From contig NC_064770.1 in NCBI RefSeq assembly GCF_011397635.1, positions 28,041,603 to 28,105,602 on the forward strand: a stretch of 64,000 nt of DNA, given 5' to 3'. This stretch comes from Epinephelus fuscoguttatus. Its lineage: Eukaryota; Chordata; Actinopteri; Perciformes; Serranidae. Both the position numbers and the translations under genes were made by a program. The notes beneath the pieces were generated by a model, which saw nothing but the letters and a program-made list of their open reading frames with translations, made no database searches and was not told where the DNA came from. Shown piece after piece: positions 12,204 through 24,928 of this stretch. Within the stretch, counting starts at the first letter, position 1; every line of letters starts with the position of its first letter.

Positions 12204-13109
12204 CACTGTCACTCCAGGGCAGGTCAATGACAGCGTACTCTCCAAGCTGTCAGAGCTGTTCTGTGGTTTGCCCGGGACAAAACGGAAAGCTCCCTCGGGT
12301 TTCCACCTCTGCGGATCGACTGGTACATTGCATTCCTCAAAAATACAGTAGCCAATCAGACACAAACAAGCTTTTCTTTTTCTTTTCTGGATGTTCACAT
12401 TTGCCCAAAACCAAAGGAGCATCATTTTAAGGTAAAACGCAGCAGCAATCCAGTGCTGGATCCCAGTGAAGCCCTTTAATGTCACCAAATGGAGATAAGT
12501 GTACAATGGCACTCTCTCCGTCTGACAGATATTTATAGATAGACATTTTATATGGTACTTGTCTGAGAATCAAGCTGTGTGTCCGGGTCACAGCTCAGCT
12601 CAGGTTTTATCAGCCACAGTGCACAAGCAAAGAATATCAATGTCAGTCATACCAGTTTGAATATCAAGTTGCAGGTGGAGAACTACAAAATTGCTGAACA
12701 GAAAACGCTTTATCACACACACACTAATATTCATACACAGGACATATTCTAATCATGACAGCAAGCACATAACATCTGCAGCTTGTGCATACAAATGATC
12801 AGTTTTAAATAAACAGCCAGTTCTGTCAACCAGAGTAAAGGACAAAACTCAGAAAATCAAACCACAGTGTCCAACAATAAACACAGAGCTTTGGACAGCA
12901 GGGTGAATGCACTGTTAATTAAACACCCTGCCACTTTCTCAGCAGCAAACACAAAGATGTAACATCAAAGACAACATCAAGTCGACAGCAGCCGCAGCTC
13001 ACAGACTCACACATTAAAGTGTAAAGACAGAAACACACACAACGCCATGACCACTGGATGTGCAGCTCTGCACAGTGAGTTAGTTATTAAGAAGCTGTTT
13101 TACTCACCT
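12198..13109. other. Noncoding stretch
   Basis: No family-level coding similarity seen. If the candidate exon at 13110-13380 is real, this would be the start of its first intron. Confidence 0.4.
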
Positions 13110-13380
13110 GGATGAACGTCATTCTGTGGATAGGGAGCACCATCATCATCATCATCATCATCATCATCGTCATCTGCTCCAAGTTCAACTTTAGCTCATT
13201 GCTTCTCGCAGCATAGTGTAACCAGTCCACTCAGCCTCTCTGTGTCCCTCAAACATTTTGAGCTGAGTGAGATTTTTGTCACACACAGCAGAAGGTCCTC
13301 AAACACCTCACAGCAGGTAAAAGCTCCTCAGTGAACGCAGCAGACGTCACCTGAATCCACCACCATGAGCTTTGAAGCAT
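13110..13380 (-). other. Possible first exon of an unidentified minus-strand gene
   Basis: On the minus strand the sequence ends in a strong donor, ATCCAG|GTGAGTAAAA, at about 13109. Just upstream is an ATG followed by a run of Met codons made by the (CAT)n/(ATG)n array, then VLPIHRMTFIQ. An alternative frame reads an Asp-rich tract. I could not find a convincing downstream exon or family, so this is only a splice-site observation. It could equally be a chance donor in intergenic DNA. Confidence 0.2.
13139..13174. repeat. (CAT)n trinucleotide repeat
   Basis: About eleven tandem CAT/ATC units with one CGT interruption, lying inside the candidate exon described at 13110-13380. Confidence 0.95.
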
Positions 13381-13486
13381 TTAATAGCCTGTTTTAACCA
13401 GTCCCAGCATGCACCTGGGTCACCTAGCCTGCTGGCCAGGTGGAGCAAATGTCAGTGATAAACCTAGATGCGCATTTTAACCAAAA

Positions 13487-13489
<3 letters not shown>

Positions 13490-13561
<72 letters not shown>
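13490..13561. repeat. (CA)n microsatellite
   Basis: Uninterrupted CA tract of about 71 bp preceded by an A8 run. Confidence 0.97.
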
Positions 13562-13565
<4 letters not shown>

Positions 13566-14039
13566 ACAATGACCTCCTCCTCACCATTCCTCATTGGGTC
13601 ACTCTGACATTGCTCAAGGGTTTTGGAAGAGTGTGTACTGTGATTGATTCGACCACTGAATGTTTCCTTATTAGGAAACAATGTCCCAGCTGAAGACAGT
13701 AGGTAGGAGATCAATTTGGCATATAAGAGACACAGGCGGAGACTGGTCGAGTCTTCTCCTCATCTACTCATCTAACTCTGTTGTTTGAACCTGCAAGTAT
13801 ATGTACTTTGTTCCAACTATTGTAATATCATTGTATACATAATAAATATACTATTGAACCGTATTGATTGGTCTGTCATCATTATTTGCCACCACAGTGC
13901 GCATGAGTGTTTAAGGGGAACTAAACCCATTTATTCTTATGGTCCAAAAAACAGTCCAGAAAATATGAATAAATTAATAAACATGAGCAAATCTCTCCCA
14001 AATCCAACAACTAGAGTGCTAAAACTCAAATTTGTGATG

Positions 14040-14335
14040 GTGGTGGATCATGGTCCAAAAGTGGGTCGCGGGTCCATTCTGAATGGACCGCAAGTGACAA
14101 GCACATATGTCAAGTTTGTCAAAAAACACACTTTATTTTCAAGTGCAGCAAATTTCCGGCACAGAGATTTTATTTTGGAGTGCTGTTTTCTGCTGTAGAG
14201 TGAGTGACTACTGGACAGCTACTTGGTGACATGGCCAACCACAAGTGTGACACTGAATTAAACTGTGTGGACCTTGACCCAGTGAAATCTGGACCCCATG
14301 ACTGGACCAGTTGGGGACCACTGTTATAGAAGACA
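14040..14335. mobile_element. Probable non-autonomous hAT-like repeat
   Basis: The right edge contains TTGGGGACCACTG, a word typical of hAT-type termini (CAGTGGTCCCCAA in the other orientation). The left side contains TGGTCCAAAAGTGGGTCGCG. The pairing of ends is imperfect and no 8-bp duplication was established, so both class and limits are tentative. Confidence 0.35.
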
Positions 14336-14989
14336 CTGTGAGCACTCAGAGAACGTTCTGAGTATGAAGGTACATTTCATATTTCAGAACTGAGAACAAT
14401 ACAATAGAATAAATTTGGCTGTGAAAGAGGAAACAAAATTCTGTGGGTCCACAAAATCAGGTGACCATTTATTGTCTATGGAGCAGCTCAGACCCAACGA
14501 CATCACAAAGTTGAGACTTCTTTCTTTTGTTTATGGCTTGGAGAGAGTAGCCCATGTTAACAAATCCTGATTAGACTTTCCGAGGCCATGGAAAAAACAT
14601 ATTGGAAATTTAAATCTAGGTGATGATCCCCTTTAAATTGTAATGTAGAAACACCATTGACGCCACAGAGAAATATGTTGTATTTTATTGTTCAGAGCAT
14701 TTAAACAACAGTGTGGATCTTTATATTACAACTTGATTTTGACCAAGACTTTGATTTGATTTCATTTATTAGGCTACTAAAATATTGCTTTATTTGACTA
14801 ATGCTAATAGATTACTTTTCTAACTAATGTAAGTCACTCTGCATGGACAGCAACTAACCATGACAACATAATACCATATTACAGATGACATGAGAGCAAA
14901 AAAAATGACAGGCAACATGTGAATTAAGAAAAAGTTTATTACCATCAACTGAACATTTACTTTTGTCTGCTATGTGTCTGTATGTAGCC

Positions 14990-15236
14990 AGCCTGTTCGC
15001 CTGACACGGAAATGAGAAAATGCAAATGGCCCTATCTAAAGCCAGTGTTTGGTTTGTCCGTTCTGGGCTACTGTAGAAACATGGCGGTGCAACATGGTCG
15101 GCTACATGGACGAGGACATGCTTCCAGTGTAGATATAAATGGCTCACTCATTTGCAGATGATTACACACTGAAGCAAAAAATACTTCCATTTCTGCCAAA
15201 ATCTCCCCCTGAGTCCTGCACACTGGACCTTTAATT
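14990..15236 (-). repeat. Interspersed repeat, minus orientation
   Basis: Read on the minus strand, the block starts AAAGGTCCAGTGTGCAGGAC and includes ATGTTTCTACAGTAGCCCAG followed by AACGGACAAACCAAACACTG. I recognise this as an abundant percomorph interspersed repeat. It has no coding capacity. The left limit is uncertain and may extend to about 14850. Confidence 0.55.
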
Positions 15237-16195
15237 AATGATGAGTCAACTCTATGTCTCGGTATAATAACAGATGGAAAGATGTCCTTGACAGACTGCA
15301 CAAGCTTTCAACTGATTTGTAGAGAATGACAAAACTGATTTAGATAATCCAAAAAATGTCTGTGTTCGTTCTGTTTCTCTGGTGTCTGCATTTAAAATCT
15401 TTTTTTGTTGCATAATATAATCATCAACCACACTCCTTATTCTAATCTCCATAAACCAACATCTCTGCAGACAAGTGTCTGGGGATGTTTCGTGTCCTCA
15501 TCATACACATCTTACCCTCAGTTGCCTTCCCTCCACACACAGGGAACTCACATTTATTTGTCTTTTGTTGTTTTTTATTGTTTTTTTGCTGCTTGCCTCT
15601 CTGTGTGGGACTTGATTTTCACCGCTCTTCGGGGACAGCTCTTACAAGCCCACCCGTGTTTCTGTCTTCTTCTGCACAGCTGCTGTGTTTTCTTTCTTTG
15701 TTTTCATTTGAAGCTTTCTGTACAAATAAATAATCTCCAATCTTTATCCAAACTCCCGAAGGTAACACCAACACGATGCTGTAACCCAACAGGTTCTCTT
15801 GAGTTTATGTATTATCATGTTGCCGAGATGAAGAAAAAAACAGAGCCTGAGGTGAGGCAGGCATGCAGAACATGAAGCCAGGACCGCAGTCAGCTCAGGG
15901 CGGGCCCACGCACATCTCAATGTGTGGCTGATAGCTTCTGGTGCAGAATTCTGGAGTCATGCTGGCGCTAAATATAGACAAAGGTTTTATGTAAGCTGAG
16001 GTGAATCATTCCATTCCACAACATTTCAGTGCATTTATTCACACACTGAATAAGTGACATGGCACAGGTGAAGGAAACACGGGATGTGTTAAACATCCGC
16101 AGTGCTCATCGCATGAGATAGATTCAGAGTGCTGACAGCATGGCATATGCCTGCTGTCTGCCTGCTGAAATCACACACATTTATACAAATCAGTT

Positions 16196-16198
<3 letters not shown>

Positions 16199-16240
<42 letters not shown>
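16199..16240. repeat. (GT)n microsatellite
   Basis: GT tract of about 42 bp. Confidence 0.95.
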
Positions 16241-16244
<4 letters not shown>

Positions 16245-16410
16245 CTGTTTTCCTCCAGGGCCTACTATAAACAAGGTGATTTGAATGTGTTAATCAAAGC
16301 CCTAACGTGATTGATTGGATGCGTGTGGAAGGGCTGGAGGGTTGTCCTTCACACACAGTGTCTAAACAGCACACACTCACCTGTCTCTAGACATATACTG
16401 GTCAATCAGG

Positions 16411-16411
<1 letters not shown>

Positions 16412-16465
<54 letters not shown>
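16412..16465. repeat. (CA)n microsatellite
   Basis: CA tract of about 54 bp. Confidence 0.95.
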
Positions 16466-16467
<2 letters not shown>

Positions 16468-18124
16468 TCTTATTTGTTGCGTATTTGTATGCGTAACATT
16501 GAACAAAAGGAGTCAGGGGTAGAGGTGAGTCTCGAGTCTTGCTCAAATTAAGTGGATTAAGTATTAGTGGATGCAGAACAAACACAAACACACCGGTACA
16601 CTAACAACACAGCCCCAGGTATCGATCTCAGCTGCCACAAAATAATGAAGAGGGGAAGTGTTAAAATGAGTTATTTCCAATTAAGAGTGCGGGAAGAGGA
16701 ATGGGTTACAGCTGAGGGATGACAGAGACACAAGGATGGGAGAGAAAAGGGAAAGATGTGGGTAAAAAGGGAGATTCAAAGAGAAAGAAGAAGGTGAAAA
16801 GAACATGAGCGAGATGGAAAGAGATGTGGGGATGGAAATAGAAGAGAGGGACTGAACTGTGGTCATCATGGCAACTGAATCTCCCCCTCCAGAGAGCACC
16901 TTTGACACCGCCAGGTAGCTTCAGAGCACTGATTACCTCATACTTACACTCCTTCACACAAACACACACTTGTACGCTCGGCATCAAAGCCGCAGACACT
17001 CTCACATTGCGCTGCCGTTAATGAGTCCTGACAAACGAGAGAAAGGAAAGGTCATCCCACATGATACCATCAGTCTTTGTCTTGAAGGATCAGAGCAGTG
17101 GGAACCTGTTCTCACACACAAACTCTGTTCTTCACCTTCTCTTCGCTATCCATCACTCCCAAAATCAGCCTCGTACACATTGCCTTCTGTTACATCAGAT
17201 TAGATTATAATAATACTCACGAGTCTCTCAAACACACACACACACACACATATATGAAAATGGTGTCTGGTTAAAACCTCTGCAGAGATTTATGCCTTGT
17301 TCGGATTTTCCATTCCATCACTGTGTCATCACATCCACGTCGAGCGCATTATGCTGGTCAGCAGGAGATCAATAGAGCTGTCAGATTATAGGATTTTTCT
17401 CTGAGATATCACTTCACTATCTTCTTCACGGCCGTGTGTCGAACCATCTTCTGCACAATTACAGGAAGTCTTTAGGTCCTCCTAATTGTTGTACATCTAT
17501 ATTATTTCACGACTGTCAAGAAATGGATGAAATATGTTTAATCAATACAGAATCATACGTTCTGACACAATGGCGGAAAAAAAGGTCAGACAGTTTCTGC
17601 ACACACAAACAGTTCCACGGGCTGGATTTCACAGAGAACACTGACATAGGTTCAAGAGTCACCTAGATGTTGTAACCAGTGTGTGCTCTGGAACATTTAC
17701 CCCACAGTCCTTAAGTTAATTGCATTACTTTAGCAATGGTGACATCTACTGGCTGAAATTGTTAACTGATTTTTATTTATTTTTTGACTTGAGGTACACG
17801 AGCAGAAACTATTTACAGAACAAGAAAGGGGACTAACATTAAGCCCTGCTGATTCATCAAGGTTTTTCAAGCCAAACTGTGTTGAAATTAGGTTCATTGC
17901 ATGAGGATTCATGTCTTATTCACTGAGAACACCTGCTGGTCAAATGAATTCATAGCAGGTGAAATAAGAGCTCAGCTTCAGTTGGTGCAATCAGGTGGGA
18001 TGTAGGTTCAAACCAGTCTGGATCAGTGTTAATGCTGAATTATATGTTAATGTAAAACACTATATTTTTCTCATAGATGAAGAGTTATATAGTAAATGGT
18101 GGTGGATGTTTCACTACAGTGATC

Positions 18125-18941
18125 TTAAAGGGACAGTTCACCCCAAAATCAAAAATACATATTTTTTTCTCTTACCTGCAGTGCTGTTTATCAGTCTAGA
18201 TTGTTTCGGTGTTAGCTGTTGAGTATTGGAGATACCGGCCACAGAGATGTCTGCCTTCTCTCGAATATAATGGAACTAGATGGCACTCGGCTTGTGGTGC
18301 TCAAAGAATCAAAAACATATATTTGAAAAACTCAACAGCAATGTCTCCTTGCAGAAATTACGACCTAGTTACTCAAGATAATCCACAGACCTTGTTGTGA
18401 GCAGTTTCATGTAGGAACTATTTTCTGTCTACTGAGCTACACTTACAATGTCACCACGCAGACAGGCATGTGCATCTACTGCTAGCTCACCTAGCACCAA
18501 AAAGCTAGCTAACATTACAGTTAAGCTGAGGAGGACGATATTAATGTTTACATCTTGCACTATCACAAGTGTCTTGTCCATGAGTCGATGCACGCTTCCT
18601 TCTGCGCAGTGACACACTCGGCGGGTGTAGTTCGGTAGAAGAAAAAATAGTTCCTACATGAAACTGCTCACAATAAGGTCTGTGGATTATCTTGAGTAAC
18701 CAGGTCATGATTTCAGGAAAGAGACATTGATGTTGAGTCTTTTATTGTATTTTTTGGCATTTTAAGCACCACAAACCGAGCTCCATCTAGTTCCATTATA
18801 TTTGAGAGAAGGCAGACATCTCTACAGCCGATATCTCCAATACTTGGCAACTCACACCAAAACAGTCTACATCAATAGATAGCACTAAAGGTATGAGGAA
18901 AAAATACGTATTTTTGATTCTGTGGTGAACTGTCCCTTTAA
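18125..18941. mobile_element. Long-arm foldback MITE with TTAA ends
   Basis: An 817-bp unit begins TTAAAGGGACAGTTCACC and ends with its reverse complement, flanked by TTAA on both sides. The arms are very long, roughly 300 bp each. For example GGAGATACCGGCCACAGAGA on the left answers TCTACAGCCGATATCTCC on the right, and CATGTAGGAACTATTTTCTG at about 18410 answers AGTTCCTACATGAAACTGCT at about 18648. The central spacer is about 230 bp. No transposase is encoded. TTAA-targeting superfamilies (Kolobok, piggyBac) are the likely source of mobility. Confidence 0.8.
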
Positions 18942-19544
18942 ATTATAGAGCACCAATATCTGTGTTGCACAAATAGAGTGTCTTTGCTGAGCAGGGAAGA
19001 GGCTTTTTGATAGATACTATGCTTGTTTAACAAGTGTAATAAGTCACCAAAGACCATGTTTATCAAGGACTTGCTTTAATACTGTAAAGGCAAGCATTGT
19101 ATTCAGTCATACATCTGGAATGTCTGGGAGGGAAAACATGAAAGCATGCAGCATTTCAAGGCACCTTAAAGAACAATGGATCACATTTTATCTGGTACTT
19201 TTCACCTAAACGCTGCAAACTGCAGAGCAAATAACAGTCAGATAACACAGGCTTTGGACTACTTCATGTTTGGTTTGCTTGTCAGTCAGTGGGCCTGTCA
19301 AGTGTGCAGGGAGGACGTGCAGCTGTAATATACTGTATGTGTTTCTTGTGTAAATCTGACTGTTATGACTTTGCATTTGCTCATCTTCTTTATCCATGTT
19401 GTGTCAACTACATTCTTGCATAACAGTAAACATGTAAGGCACTGCTGCTACGTGGTGTTCAGGAACCTAAAAGCTGGGGCTATATGCGATCTGATGCTAG
19501 ACAAAGTGAAAAAGAAAAACTGAATTTGCCGGAAGGGTGGAGGT
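18942..19544 (-). other. Downstream flank and likely 3' UTR of the galectin gene
   Basis: Lies immediately 3' of the galectin stop on the minus strand. An AATAAA hexamer overlaps the stop codon (19544-19549) and an ATTAAA lies at 19075-19080. The latter would give a 3' UTR of about 0.5 kb. Which is used cannot be told from sequence alone. Confidence 0.4.
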
Positions 19545-22500
19545 TTATTTGATCTCAAAGCTTATGATGCGAACTTCCCCATCGAAGCTGATGTGGGTAT
19601 ACTTCTCGGCACCCATGCGGTTGGGGAAGGTGATCGTAGAGCCATCTGACAAAGTCACCAGGAACTCTGAAGGGGTGAATTCAATGACGATCTAGACGGT
19701 AGAAAGAATAAAGAATTCAAAGATGCAGCTCTTACAGATCTCTGTCATGACATAAATTGGTGCTGAGATGATTGTTATCAAAGGTACAGTGACACACATT
19801 TTCCAACAGAGGTCACTAACAGACAGAATGAGGCATGGGACATACCTGCAGACACACACACACACAGACACACACAACCTCTCACCTTGAACTCCTCTCC
19901 CTGGTGGAAAGGAAAGGCTGTCTCACGCTGCTCCTCACACCAGTTGCCTCCCTGGTAAGAGTTGCAGACCACCGTATTCTCATCTCCGTGGGCGTTAAAA
20001 CGAGGGTTGATATGCATAGTAATCTCCTGCTCATTGGGCCCAATGTTCACCGCAAAACTGCGACACAAAGAAACAAAAAGATTTCATTACTTTTTAATGT
20101 AGGTGCTTACATTTGAAACGGGCGAGAGGACACAAAGTGCACAAACTATTGAGACAACCACAGCGGTTGTGTGGTTGCTCTTTTCACCTGGTAACCATCA
20201 GCTTCATCACCCCCACATTACTGAGGGGAAGTTAATAGGTGGTCACTGACTGTAACTGATTACAGATTCCACCTCCATCTCTATGTTTATAAAGAGTGGC
20301 CAACGTGATGAGTTCAGTCATGGTGTTCCACATGGGGAAACTGAATGACTGCAGAAAGTAGTAGAGGAGTAGGGCAGATTTTGGGGGGATTTTCGGCTCA
20401 ACATTTAAAGTGTGTGTTTGTCGTTGCTTGATTTTGATGAAATTAAACTTACAGCATTTACTTATGCAGAAAATGCAAAAACTGATGCATTAAAACTTCA
20501 CCAGAATGCAGGAAATTAAAAGTTGGACGTTGCAAGAACTTTGTGGGGGAGGACGCCCAAATCCCCAGTTTCAATTGTGCCCCCCAAATGTTGAAACCAA
20601 GCAAACGCTCTTACAGACCACCATGTTTTATTAGCCTCAGCCACCCTCTCTTACTTCTCTGATTACTACTTACTTTGTAGCGTCAGGCTTGGGGATTCCA
20701 ACTACGGTCATTTTCTGTCCGACCTTGAAGGACATATTCTTGACAATCATACCCTGTAAAGAGAAAGAGGGGTGGGATGGTGATACAGTGCGTTATTGTG
20801 TGGATGTGTGGAAACAGCATGGGATTTTACTAGATCTAACTATTATTGCAGCTCCGGGCAAAAAGCAGCACCAGCAGCAGCCTCAGTGAACTCTCCAATC
20901 CTCACTTTATCCTTTGAAATTACCCAACATGTGTTTTCAATTACACTCCCATCGGCCGACTGGTCAGAGATTCCAGCGCTTTCCTGTCTCACCATTGCCA
21001 CGACCCTTTTTTCTCTGCGCAGATTTTGGCAGAGGCTAAAAATGTTGTAAAATGATGAGGGACGAATGTTCAACTGAGTAATATTTTCCTAAGTGCAATG
21101 CTGGATGTCAAGTACATGGTGGAGAAAGAAAAAAAAAAAAGGCTGAGCGCAGCAGAAATTCTCGGCTCAGTTGCTACTGTACATGTGGCAGGGGAATACT
21201 GAGCTGTGCCATGATTAGGAAATTATACTTGAGCAATCTATTATAGGGTTGTGAAACACAGATCACCGCTGTTTTAACATCTTGTCACTTTGTCAAATGA
21301 TGTATCTGGGGAACTGCGACTGTCACCAAGGCAACGAGTACAAATATAGCAGCCCTGTGAGGGTTTACATTTTTTCACCATATAGTTAAACATGTGAGGA
21401 AGTCGAGGGCTATGAGACACTGAAAAAAACTCGGTTCTAAGACGTCTAAAATACGAAATACAAGCATGTGACAAGGGAACAGGAAATGATTTGACACAAA
21501 TACAGCCTTCTGTGATTTGTCTTTCTGTAAGTGTGTGTGTATCATTTGCACCTACCTTTGAGGAAAATATGACAAACAACACCTGGGATTTTTGCTTGCC
21601 TTTCAGAGGTTGATTTTAGCCAACGTTTCAGGGGACAGTATCAAGAATTTTAATGACCTGTGTGAGTTTTATGCACTGCAGCTGTTGGAGAGAGTCCTCG
21701 CTAATCTCAATGTTAGATACAGTCAGTGGCAGTGTAGTGAGGGAAAAGTGGGTCTCAAGGGGGGCCCTCGAGAAGCCTGGTAATTTCTAAGTAATCAGTG
21801 CCATAACCAAATTAAAATTGGCAGAATAAAACAGCTGAAAAAGTGAACTTAATAAAATAATGGAAGTTCTCTGAGGCCCCTCTCACCCCTTAAAAAGCAG
21901 AAAATGGTTTAGTCCACCCCTGCACTATAGGATTCATCTCTAAACACAGCTAAAGCAGAGTGACTGACTGCTTATGCTGCCGGAGCACCAGTGTAAACTG
22001 TCATGTCATGTTTTGCCCCAAGAAAGGGAAGTTGCAGTTTCAAATTGGCTTTGTGAAAAAAAGTAATTCAAAAGGTGCATGAGAGAGACACAGATCAACA
22101 GAGGAAGGGCGGGGGGGCTGCTAATGCATAGGGCGCAGAATGCGATGTTACGGCCCGGTGGTACAGTGGTTGGCATTGTCGCATCACAGCAAGAGGGTCG
22201 CTAATTCAAAGCCCGGGATGGAGGGTTTGAAGCCCAGGGTGGGAGAGCCCTTCTGTGTGGAGTTCTCCCCCTGTCATTGTGGGTTTTCTCCAGGTACTCC
22301 AGCTTCCTCCCACAGTCCAAAGACATGCAGGTTAACTGGTGACTCTAAATTGCCTGTAGGTGTGAATGTGAATGTGAGTGTGAATGGTTATTTGTCTCTA
22401 TGTGTCAGCTCTGTGATAGTCTGGCAACCTGTCCAGGGTGTACCCCGCCTCTCCTCAAATGTCAGCTGGGATAGGCTCCAGCCCCCCCGCGACCCCCAGC

Positions 22501-24008
22501 AGAATAATCGGTTACAGAAAATGAATGATTTAAAAAAAAAGAGTGCAAGAGAAACATGGATGAAATGAGGAAGGGCGGGGGGCCCACAGAGACTGCTTAT
22601 TCATATGGCCCAGAATTTGCTGCTACGGCCCTGGACAGTCAACAAGAGGGCAAACTTCCGCACCAAAAATAACTAAAGGGAGTTTATTTAGCTGATAAAG
22701 TTCAGGGTCAGAATGATTAACATGGCCAGGCAGCACACTTGCACAGGAATTGGAGTAGAATGGAGATTCCTAGTGACTTAAAGTAATATTGTTCATCTGA
22801 ACACCTCTATAAATAGTCCTCAGGCTGATATGGTGCCATGTTGATGACGATTAGTTGATTCTGGCACAACCTGAGATGATACATCTGGAGTAAAACCCAC
22901 CCAAGAAAAATTGTATTTGAATCATCAACCAGACAAGAAAGGCATGCTAAAGGGATAGAATGACAAGGGTATGAAATTCTTTCCATGTTAGAGTCCAACT
23001 GTAAATTGCCCGGATAACACATGGCACTGGGGCTTGAGCTGTGCGGGGCTGGGCTGAGGGCGAAGCTGGCAGTCACCCTGCATCTCTCTCTGCCTACTGT
23101 ACTGTGGAAGGGATGCCACTTCACCACACCTCCCACTGACTGAGGGACAGAATCTGGCATCCAGCTAACTACGAATACTTAAAGGTATGAGTTATTTAAT
23201 CTAAAATAAATGTCATCTTGCTGGAATACCTGAGTGATATCAATACAAAATTGAGCGTTTACAGTGTAAGAGACATTGCCTGATAGAATTACATGTGCCA
23301 CTGCTGACCTCTTCACTCCAAGAGGAAAACCTGGGACTTACAGCAGAGCCAGCATCTATCCCAGCCTCCACATGATGCCTTTATTTCATTTCAGCTTTAA
23401 ATGTGATTTAAACCCGCTGCCCCGACCTGGCTGTGCCCTTTCTGAACACGTGTTACCCCTGTAGCCAACAAAAAGCCAGAATGATACAGGGCCTTTATTG
23501 TAATCTACTCAGTTTATGAGTCCAAAGAGACCAGAATGCATTTCTGCCAGCGTTTGGCTCTGGATATCGAGACTGAGAATGAATGAAATAGACAAATGTT
23601 AACAAGCATTTCCGTTCCAGTGTAATACAATTACTCTGGAAGAATGTAATAACCTAAGTAGCTGAGTAATCTTTTGTGCATTTGCAGCTCTTGAAAAAAA
23701 CGTGTATTAGGTGACTGATGAGCATGTACGTCTGTTCTGTGGTGAATACTTTGACCATAAAAGGCAATCTAGGAAGGCAAGACCTCTTAAAAGCAAAATA
23801 CAGTTAAACTTAAAAGCTGGTTTAGGTAAAGCAGAGCTCAGCTGTTCAGGTTCATCAGCATGGCAGAGTGAGCTGACACTCAACCAGCTGTTAGTGCCAC
23901 TTTTAAATATCTGACCTGACACTGCTCGTCCATCTGAGGCACAAAGTACAGACAGTAAAAGCAACACAAGCACAGTATTGTTGTAAAAAACGCACTTACT
24001 TTCATCAT
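19545..24008 (-). CDS. Prototype galectin (galectin-1/2-like), 4 exons
   Basis: Coding exons in transcript order are 24008-24000, 20753-20674, 20057-19886 and 19691-19545. Joined, they give 135 aa, the usual length of a single-domain galectin, and every junction is GT-AG with phase preserved. The first exon codes only MMK, and the next residues are GMIVKNMSFKVGQ. The carbohydrate-recognition residues are all present: His45, Asn47 and Arg49 in HINPRF, Val60 and Asn62 in VVCNS, and Trp69, Glu72 and Arg74 in NWCEEQRE. The family binds beta-galactosides, forms non-covalent dimers and leaves cells by a non-classical route; consistent with this, no signal peptide is visible. The N-terminal style resembles LGALS2, while NAHGDENTVVCNS resembles LGALS1, so I give no symbol. 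A SINE lies in the 3.2-kb first intron. Confidence 0.93.
22149..22540 (+). mobile_element. tRNA-derived SINE (V-SINE-like)
   Basis: Begins CGGCCCGGTGGTACAGTGG, which resembles a tRNA A box, followed by a degraded B-box region. It continues with CCTCCCACAGTCCAAAGACA, TGTGAATGTGAGTGTGAATG and ATGTCAGCTGGGATAGGCTC, ending in GGTTACAGAAAATGAATG plus an A-rich tail. This organisation is familiar from abundant teleost SINEs. It lies antisense in the first intron of the galectin gene. The 142-aa open frame through it is not a gene. A second copy lies at 58716-59043 in the opposite orientation. Confidence 0.85.
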
Positions 24009-24086
24009 CTTTGCAGATGTAGTCAGTCAGGTCCAGCTGAGGAGAAGTGAGAGTGCTGCAGGGCCTCGCCTTACTGCACCCTGCCA

Positions 24087-24094
24087 GATATAAG
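24087..24094 (-). promoter_or_regulatory. Candidate TATA box of the galectin gene
   Basis: On the minus strand CTTATATC lies about 80 nt upstream of the start codon. This is consistent with a transcription start near 24060 and a 5' UTR of about 50 nt. The flanking CCTCCCACACTGC and CACTCAGGCTG are unremarkable. Position-based inference only. Confidence 0.4.
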
Positions 24095-24928
24095 CAGTGT
24101 GGGAGGGTCCTGCAGCCTGAGTGACACTGTAAGCAGCGAATGCAATCAGGCCACCACAGAGCAGCGACCAATGAAGTCAAAGTGTTGTTACAGACTGTAA
24201 ATAACTAATTTAGTGCTTAACAAGTGTTTGCAGACCTTAGTGAAGTGAGGATAATTAGTGATTTGTTGACATGAGGCTGTTACATTGTAACCTGTTGCTG
24301 TGGAGTCTGTCTGCGAGAGGGGACACAGGCCAGAGGGCCGGACAGAAATAGCAATGTTTTTGTTGCCAGGGAGACAACTAAATATTTGGCACAGCCAATA
24401 GCCTTAATGCGCACTTACTGTATATAGCTTATAGTAGGATCAAGTGGCAGCATTTGAGAGCAGACTGTCTGCCTCAGTTAGGGGAGAAAGAGGCCAAAGT
24501 GAAATGTTGAAACTGAGTCAAATCCTCAAAATGATCTGAATGTCTGACTCCCAGCCAGCAACAGCAACTTCCATCTGCTGACATACAACTGACAGCTGCT
24601 GTGACTCAATGAGGGGATGAGCCACACACTTACTGTGTAACACAGCCTAATGTAATTTAGATTAGAATCACGAGGAGCAACTGTCAAGGATATGTGTTCT
24701 TTCTTTTTCTACACTATTTTCCAATTTGTGTGGTGGGATTTGATAGAGATCTGATTGGGTTAGATCTCTCTTGGGATGTGTGCAATAAAATCTGTCTTGC
24801 AATCATTCTGTGTTAATGATAGCCTTTATATGTTAATGGTGCCTGCGTGCAAATGTTTGCATACGTGGCTTGTTTTTTGAAAATAACTGAAACCATTCAC
24901 TTTTGCGTAAAAAAAAAACCAACCCATA
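24095..24928. other. Noncoding stretch upstream of the galectin promoter
   Basis: No gene or clear repeat seen. Probably holds distal regulatory DNA of the galectin gene. Confidence 0.4.

Larger units (their letters stand above)
15237..18124. other. Noncoding stretch with microsatellites
   Basis: No gene recognised. Contains TG/AC tracts (listed separately), a CA run near 17232 and GA-rich sequence near 16690-16860 whose minus-strand frames are low-complexity. Confidence 0.5.

Noticed and set aside
22151..22250. tRNA-like A and B boxes (also at 30201, 46880 and 58975)
   Set aside because: They are heads of SINEs with SINE bodies and A-rich or microsatellite tails. No complete cloverleaf tRNA gene is present.
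22140..22568. 142-codon plus-strand frame
   Set aside because: Lies entirely in the SINE. The same protein-like text appears in the second SINE copy at 58.7-59.0 kb.
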